A stretch of DNA of 64,000 bases. It comes from an uncultured Clostridia bacterium. GTDB lineage: Bacteria; Bacillota; Clostridia; Oscillospirales; Ruminococcaceae. The DNA is taken from assembly GCA_947625375.1 (NCBI GenBank), contig CANQOC010000001.1, positions 120,842-184,841 of the forward strand, given 5' to 3'. A program made the position numbers and the translations under genes. The notes below the pieces were generated by a model, which worked only from the letters and a program-made list of their open reading frames with translations, had not been told where the DNA came from and did not search any database. Shown here in pieces: positions 59,999 to 64,000 of this stretch. Position 1 is the stretch's first letter. The number at the start of each line of letters is the position of its first letter.

Positions 59999-61257
59999 TG
60001 AAAACTACCACGGATATGCAGCTTGTGCCTATCGCAAAGCTTATCCCATATGTGAATAACGCAAGAACGCACTCCCCCGAGCAGATAACCAAGCTGCGTT
60101 CATCTCTGCGGGAATTCGGATTCGTAAACCCTGTCATCATCGACAGAGATTACAACGTCATAGCGGGACACGGCAGAATCGCCGCCGCAAAAGAAGAAGG
60201 CATTTCGGAAGTCCCTTGTGTGTTTGTAGACCATCTGACAGAGGCGCAGAAGAAAGCTTACATCTTAGCGGACAACCGCATGGCGATGGACGCCGGCTGG
60301 GACGAGGAGCTGCTGAGAGTGGAAATAGAATCCCTCAAGGGCATGGACTTTGACGTATCATTAACGGGGTTCGATGAAAAGGAAATATCCGACCTGTTCA
60401 AAGACGAAACCTCCTCGGATATAAAGGACGACGATTACGACCTTTCAGCCGCTTTGGAAAAGGCGGCTTTTGTTATGCGCAGAGATATATGGACAGTCGG
60501 CAGGCACAAGCTGATGTGCGGCGACGCGACGAACCCGGGCGATGTGTCCGCCCTTATGGGAGATACCAAGGCGAACCTTATTCTGACCGATCCGCCTTAC
60601 GGTGTATCTTTCAAAAGCTCAAGCGGTCTGACCATTCAGAACGACAGCATGAAAGACGAGGAGTTTTACAACTTTCTGCTCTCTTCGTTCAAGAATATGG
60701 CAGACCATCTTGAAAAAGGCGGCGCTGCTTATGTATTCCACGCGGACACCGAAGGATTGAATTTCCGCAAAGCATTTATTGACGCGGGATTTCATCTCGC
60801 GGGCTGCTGTATCTGGGTAAAGGACAGTCTGGTTCTCGGACGATCAGACTATCAGTGGCAGCACGAGCCGGTGCTTTACGGCTTTATGCAGAACGGAAAA
60901 CACAAGTGGTATTCCGACCGCAAGCAGACGACCATCTGGAACTTTGCGAAACCGAAGAGGAACGCCAATCACCCGACGTCAAAACCGCTCGATCTGCTCG
61001 GCTACCCTATCGGCAACTCCACGCAGGAGAACGCCGTGATCATAGATACATTCGGCGGTAGCGGCTCCACGCTTATGGCTTGTGAGCAGATGAATCGAAT
61101 CTGCTATACGATGGAGCTGGACGAAAAATATGCTTCCGTTATCTTGAGAAGATATGTTGAGGACACCGGAAATGCCGACGGAGTGTATGTCATGCGAAAC
61201 GGAGAGAGGATTCCCTACTCCGACCTTGTGAAAGAGGTGGAGGGCAAAAATGGATAA
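59998..61257 (+). CDS. ParB-domain/DNA methyltransferase fusion
   Basis: 419 residues. An N-terminal ParB/Srx-like nuclease domain (LIPYVNNARTHSPEQITKLRSSLREFGFVNPVIIDRDYNVIAGHGRIAAAK) is fused to an N6-adenine or N4-cytosine methyltransferase: catalytic LTDPPYGV (about 200), SAM motif DTFGGSGSTLMACEQ (about 350). This fusion is frequent in phages and is thought to protect phage DNA from restriction. ATG overlaps the SAM-synthetase stop. Confidence 0.92.
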   Translation: MKTTTDMQLVPIAKLIPYVNNARTHSPEQITKLRSSLREFGFVNPVIIDRDYNVIAGHGRIAAAKEEGISEVPCVFVDHLTEAQKKAYILADNRMAMDAGWDEELLRVEIESLKGMDFDVSLTGFDEKEISDLFKDETSSDIKDDDYDLSAALEKAAFVMRRDIWTVGRHKLMCGDATNPGDVSALMGDTKANLILTDPPYGVSFKSSSGLTIQNDSMKDEEFYNFLLSSFKNMADHLEKGGAAYVFHADTEGLNFRKAFIDAGFHLAGCCIWVKDSLVLGRSDYQWQHEPVLYGFMQNGKHKWYSDRKQTTIWNFAKPKRNANHPTSKPLDLLGYPIGNSTQENAVIIDTFGGSGSTLMACEQMNRICYTMELDEKYASVILRRYVEDTGNADGVYVMRNGERIPYSDLVKEVEGKNG

Positions 61258-62068
61258 GCCGCAGATACACGTCGTTTCCCTATCCGGCGGCAAGGACTCA
61301 ACCGCTATGCTGCTCCGAATGCTCGAAGAAAAAATGCCGGTGGACATTATACTGTTCTGCGATACGGGACTTGAGTTTCCCGAATTGTATGAACATCTGG
61401 ATAAAATCGAACGAAATACCGGTCTGAAAGTTACACGGATCAAAGCTCCGCACAGCTATGAATACTATTTTTCCGAAGTGGAAATCAAGAGGAAAAGAAG
61501 TACAGTATTCAGCGAAAAGTACGGTGTTGAACATAACGGATATGGCTGGGCGGGTCCGAAGATGAGATGGTGTACCGAGGTCCTTAAAACCCGTCCGAGG
61601 GAACGTTTTCTTTCCGAACTTCGACAGAAGTACGATGTTATAGAATATGTAGGACTTGCGGCCGACGAGCAATTTCGCCTTGAGCGGAAGTGCAATCAGC
61701 GCAGTAACTGCCGCCACCCACTCGTCGATTGGAACATGACCGAAAGAGACTGTCTGAATTATTGCTTGGAGCGTGGATATGACTGGGGCGGTCTTTATGA
61801 AAAAATGCGGCGTGTATCTTGTTGGTGCTGTCCCCTCCAATCTCTTAAAGAGCTGCGCGTTCTTTATAAGGATTATCCGCAGCTGTGGTCAACGCTGAAA
61901 CGATGGGATAAAATGACATGGCGAAATTTCCGAGCGGACTATTCCGTCGAGGACCTTGAAAAACGCTTTGACTTAGAAAAAGAGTGGCTGGAATTGGGAA
62001 AAGACATTAAAAGTAAGGAGTTCTATGCCGCGCTGAAAGAAAGGCTGAGGACTGATGACGAAAGATGA
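61250..62068 (+). CDS. Phage PAPS-reductase-family protein
   Basis: 272 residues. ATP-pyrophosphatase loop SLSGGKDST (10-18), FCDTGLEFPEL, WCTEVLKTRPRERF, and a cysteine cluster CWCCPLQ (about 192-198). Related in fold to BrxP/DndC but without the ferredoxin or DUF4007 parts. Common in phage modification clusters; the reaction is unknown (assimilatory sulfate use is unlikely). It overlaps both neighbours. Confidence 0.85.
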   Translation: MDKPQIHVVSLSGGKDSTAMLLRMLEEKMPVDIILFCDTGLEFPELYEHLDKIERNTGLKVTRIKAPHSYEYYFSEVEIKRKRSTVFSEKYGVEHNGYGWAGPKMRWCTEVLKTRPRERFLSELRQKYDVIEYVGLAADEQFRLERKCNQRSNCRHPLVDWNMTERDCLNYCLERGYDWGGLYEKMRRVSCWCCPLQSLKELRVLYKDYPQLWSTLKRWDKMTWRNFRADYSVEDLEKRFDLEKEWLELGKDIKSKEFYAALKERLRTDDER

Positions 62069-62615
62069 TATAACGGTTCGCGGCTTTCTGCCCGACGGTG
62101 ATTCGATTACAAAACTAAGCCGTTTCTGGTCGATGTCAAACAGTAGGACGTTTTTAATTCCTCCTATCCGAGAATTTGTCGAACGCCATATTACAGGCTC
62201 GAAGGTCATCGTTGACCCGTTTGCCAACGAGAGCAGATACGGAACAATAACAAACGACCTTAATCCCGCTTTTGACACAGACTGCCACATGGACGCTCTT
62301 GATTTTCTCAGAACAATTCCGAGCCGCTCAGCCGATGCAGTTCTGTACGACCCTCCGTATTCGCTGCGACAGGTCGTTGAGTGTTATAAGGGCGTTGGAA
62401 TGCAAATCACTCAAGAAAAAACACAGAGTTCATGGAGAGCCAGACATCTTGACGAAATATCGAGAATCCTTAAGCCGGGTGGTAAATGCTTATGCTTCGG
62501 TTGGAACAGCAACGGAGTAGGCAAAAAGAGAGGCTTCGAGATGATTGAAGTCATGCTTGTTGCCCACGGCGGAAGCAAGAATGACACAATATGTACAGCA
62601 GAGGTAAAGTTATGA
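62055..62615 (+). CDS. Small phage DNA methyltransferase-like protein
   Basis: 186 residues. The SAM-dependent fold is rearranged: VIVDPFANESRYGTITNDLNP near residue 53, catalytic VLYDPPYSLRQVVE (about 97), ILKPGGKCLCFGWNS. The DPPY motif indicates an amino-methyltransferase (adenine-N6 or cytosine-N4). It overlaps the PAPS-reductase-like gene by 14 bases. Confidence 0.8.
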   Translation: MTKDDITVRGFLPDGDSITKLSRFWSMSNSRTFLIPPIREFVERHITGSKVIVDPFANESRYGTITNDLNPAFDTDCHMDALDFLRTIPSRSADAVLYDPPYSLRQVVECYKGVGMQITQEKTQSSWRARHLDEISRILKPGGKCLCFGWNSNGVGKKRGFEMIEVMLVAHGGSKNDTICTAEVKL

Positions 62616-63421
62616 GCAATAACTGTTTGACCCTCGGCAGCCTGTTCGACGGCTCCGGGGGATTTTTACTCGGAGGACTGCTCTCGGGAATCAAGCCTGT
62701 TTGGAAGTCCGAGATAGAGCCGTTTCCCATAGCGGTCACTAATAAGCGGTTTCCCGATGTTAAACATTACGGCGACGTTTCCAGGCTGAACGGTGCGGAG
62801 ATAGAACCCGTGGATATTATCACGTTCGGCAGTCCTTGTCAGGATATGAGCATTGCCGGGAAAAGAGCCGGACTTGACGGTTCACGAAGCAATCTTTTTT
62901 ATGAGGCAATAAGAATTGTAAAGGAAATGAGGTGTGCCACCGATGGCAAATATCCGAGATTCATCTGTTGGGAGAACGTCCTCGGAGCTTTCTCCTCAAA
63001 CGGCGGCGAGGACTTCAAAGCGGTCCTCGAAAGCGTCTGCTCCGTCAAAGGAGATAAAACAGATATTCCTCGACCTAAGAAATGGCCAAACGCGGGAGAA
63101 ATCGTGGCAGACGATTACTCAGTCGCATGGAGGGTACTTGATGCGCAGTACTGGGGAGTTCCCCAACGAAGAAAACGTATCTTCCTTGTCGCAGATTTTG
63201 CAGCCGACAGTGCCGGAAGGATATTATTTGAGTCCGAAGGCTTGTCGGGGTATTCTGCGGAGAGCTTCCGATCGTGGCAAAGAACTGCCAACGGTGCTGC
63301 GGCTTGCTCTGGAGCGGCAGGCAGCGTCTGCCTGAATGAACAAGGAGGAATCCGCATGGACGTTTCGCAGGACATGGTTGGAACGCTCCGTGCGGAGGTC
63401 CACGGTCATTACCCTGCGTAG
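62612..63421 (+). CDS. C5-cytosine DNA methyltransferase, 5' part before a frameshift
   Basis: 269 residues readable before a stop at 63421. SAM motif GSLFDGSGGF (9-18), catalytic cysteine in FGSPCQDMS (Cys-76), ENV (about 122), GVPQRRKRIFLVAD. The reading ends shortly after GTLRAEVHGHYP, where related phage enzymes continue with a long variable insert. The continuation is open in another frame from 63415 on; losing one C in the run 63412-63414 explains it. The start at 62612 overlaps the previous stop by 4 bases. Confidence 0.85.
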   Translation: MSNNCLTLGSLFDGSGGFLLGGLLSGIKPVWKSEIEPFPIAVTNKRFPDVKHYGDVSRLNGAEIEPVDIITFGSPCQDMSIAGKRAGLDGSRSNLFYEAIRIVKEMRCATDGKYPRFICWENVLGAFSSNGGEDFKAVLESVCSVKGDKTDIPRPKKWPNAGEIVADDYSVAWRVLDAQYWGVPQRRKRIFLVADFAADSAGRILFESEGLSGYSAESFRSWQRTANGAAACSGAAGSVCLNEQGGIRMDVSQDMVGTLRAEVHGHYPA

Positions 63422-64000
63422 TTGACGCGGCGGGATTCTGCACGGAACATTCCGCAAAGAGCCGCTCGATAGGATTTGAAAATGAAAAATCCCCAACGCT
63501 CCGAGCAGGAGTTGTGCCTGCGGCCATTTATGAGAACCATAGTCAGGACACGAGATACACAGGTCCTTTGGACGTGGCTCCTACCGTTTCTTCCACCTAC
63601 GGAATGGGAGGCAATAATCAGCCTTTCGTGGTCGAAAACACGGAGTGCTTTGATGTTCGGTTCACCTCCGAAGAAACTCGGAACGCAAGGCAGAACTGTT
63701 ACAAGACGGATACATCACGGACCATTGACACAGGCGGGAACGCTCCGGACTCCAATCAAGGCGGCGTCGCAGTTGTGTTCGGTATCTGTTCCAAGGACAG
63801 TAACGCCATGAAATCAGATAATCCGCACAGCGGATTTTACAAAGCCGAAACTGCGAGAACGCTTGACGCTAACGGAGGAAATCCGTCTTGCAATCAAGGC
63901 GGCATGGCTGTTGTAGAGGGTAACGGAACAAGACCTTCGCACAAGGGCGACGGCTATAAAGAGAGCGACATAATGTATACGCTAAACGCGACGGAGCAGC
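63415..64000 (+). pseudogene. Frameshifted continuation of the C5-cytosine methyltransferase
   Basis: Open to the window edge. It reads CVVDAAGFCTEH, SPTLRAGVVPAAIYENH, then repeated units of the kind RTIDTGGNAPDSNQGGVAVV and RTLDANGGNPSCNQGGMAVV, the variable insert typical of phage Dcm-like enzymes ahead of the C-terminal catalytic part. It is continuous in sense with the upstream part if one C is added at 63412-63414. Real frameshift or sequence error cannot be told apart here. Confidence 0.75.

Overview
The window looks like a Firmicutes chromosome, most likely a Clostridia member of the Oscillospiraceae/Ruminococcaceae kind. The reasons are: a Prp protease encoded between L21 and L27, with L27 carrying the cleavable N-terminal extension; Mini-III RNase; Obg; a ClpE-type ATPase; ecfA1-ecfA2-ecfT-truA; a DUF5711 protein; Gram-positive LexA boxes; and strong AGGAGG ribosome sites with frequent TTG starts. 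There is one tRNA and no rRNA or CRISPR array. Nearly every promoter I could read is a sigma-A type with a 17-bp spacer.

Layout. 1-18,759: GC-rich housekeeping genes, all on the minus strand (metal-efflux ATPase with its ArsR regulator, ECF S component, yebC, mrnC-obg, rplU-prp-rpmA, clpE, cvpA, truA, ECF module, rRNA methyltransferase, glmM-like, ruvCAB). 18,760-19,777: about 1 kb without genes, packed with palindromes, tandem modules and a large branched hairpin. 19,833-25,262: mixed genes on both strands (exonuclease, prfB, carbonic anhydrase, GH5 lipoprotein, peptidase E). 25,420-25,506: tRNA-Leu(CAG).

25,721-41,426 (minus): an AT-rich, tightly packed eight-gene operon behind one consensus promoter. 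It is a type 4 BREX phage-defence system (brxP, brxC, pglZ, short brxL) headed by an uncharacterised 1146-residue protein. It ends with a small zinc-ribbon protein, a cysteine desulfurase and a NADAR protein. BrxP has a PAPS-reductase/ATP-pyrophosphatase domain and two ferredoxin-type Fe-S motifs. With a desulfurase in the same operon, this suggests a sulfur-based DNA modification. This operon is the best candidate for an under-described system in the window.

41,749-44,799: a lipoprotein with a duplicated domain, a 91-residue protein and a Y-family DNA polymerase. The first two genes share a 20-bp promoter element. The polymerase lies behind two LexA boxes, and a 221-bp MITE-like element has inserted exactly at its start codon with an 8-bp target duplication.

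44,951-64,000 (plus): the left part of a siphophage-like prophage. It holds an XRE repressor and ImmA/IrrE protease, a sigma-like protein, DUF2800 nuclease, DUF2815 ssDNA-binding protein, family A DNA polymerase, VapE-type primase-helicase, a candidate iteron origin, VRR-NUC, an SNF2 helicase, DUF1492, a CBS protein, a HigBA pair, HNH and terminase small subunit. These are followed by a DNA-modification cluster (SAM synthetase-like, ParB-methyltransferase fusion, PAPS-reductase-like, two more methyltransferases). The last gene, a C5 methyltransferase, is frameshifted at a C run and leaves the window. No integrase or attachment site is visible.
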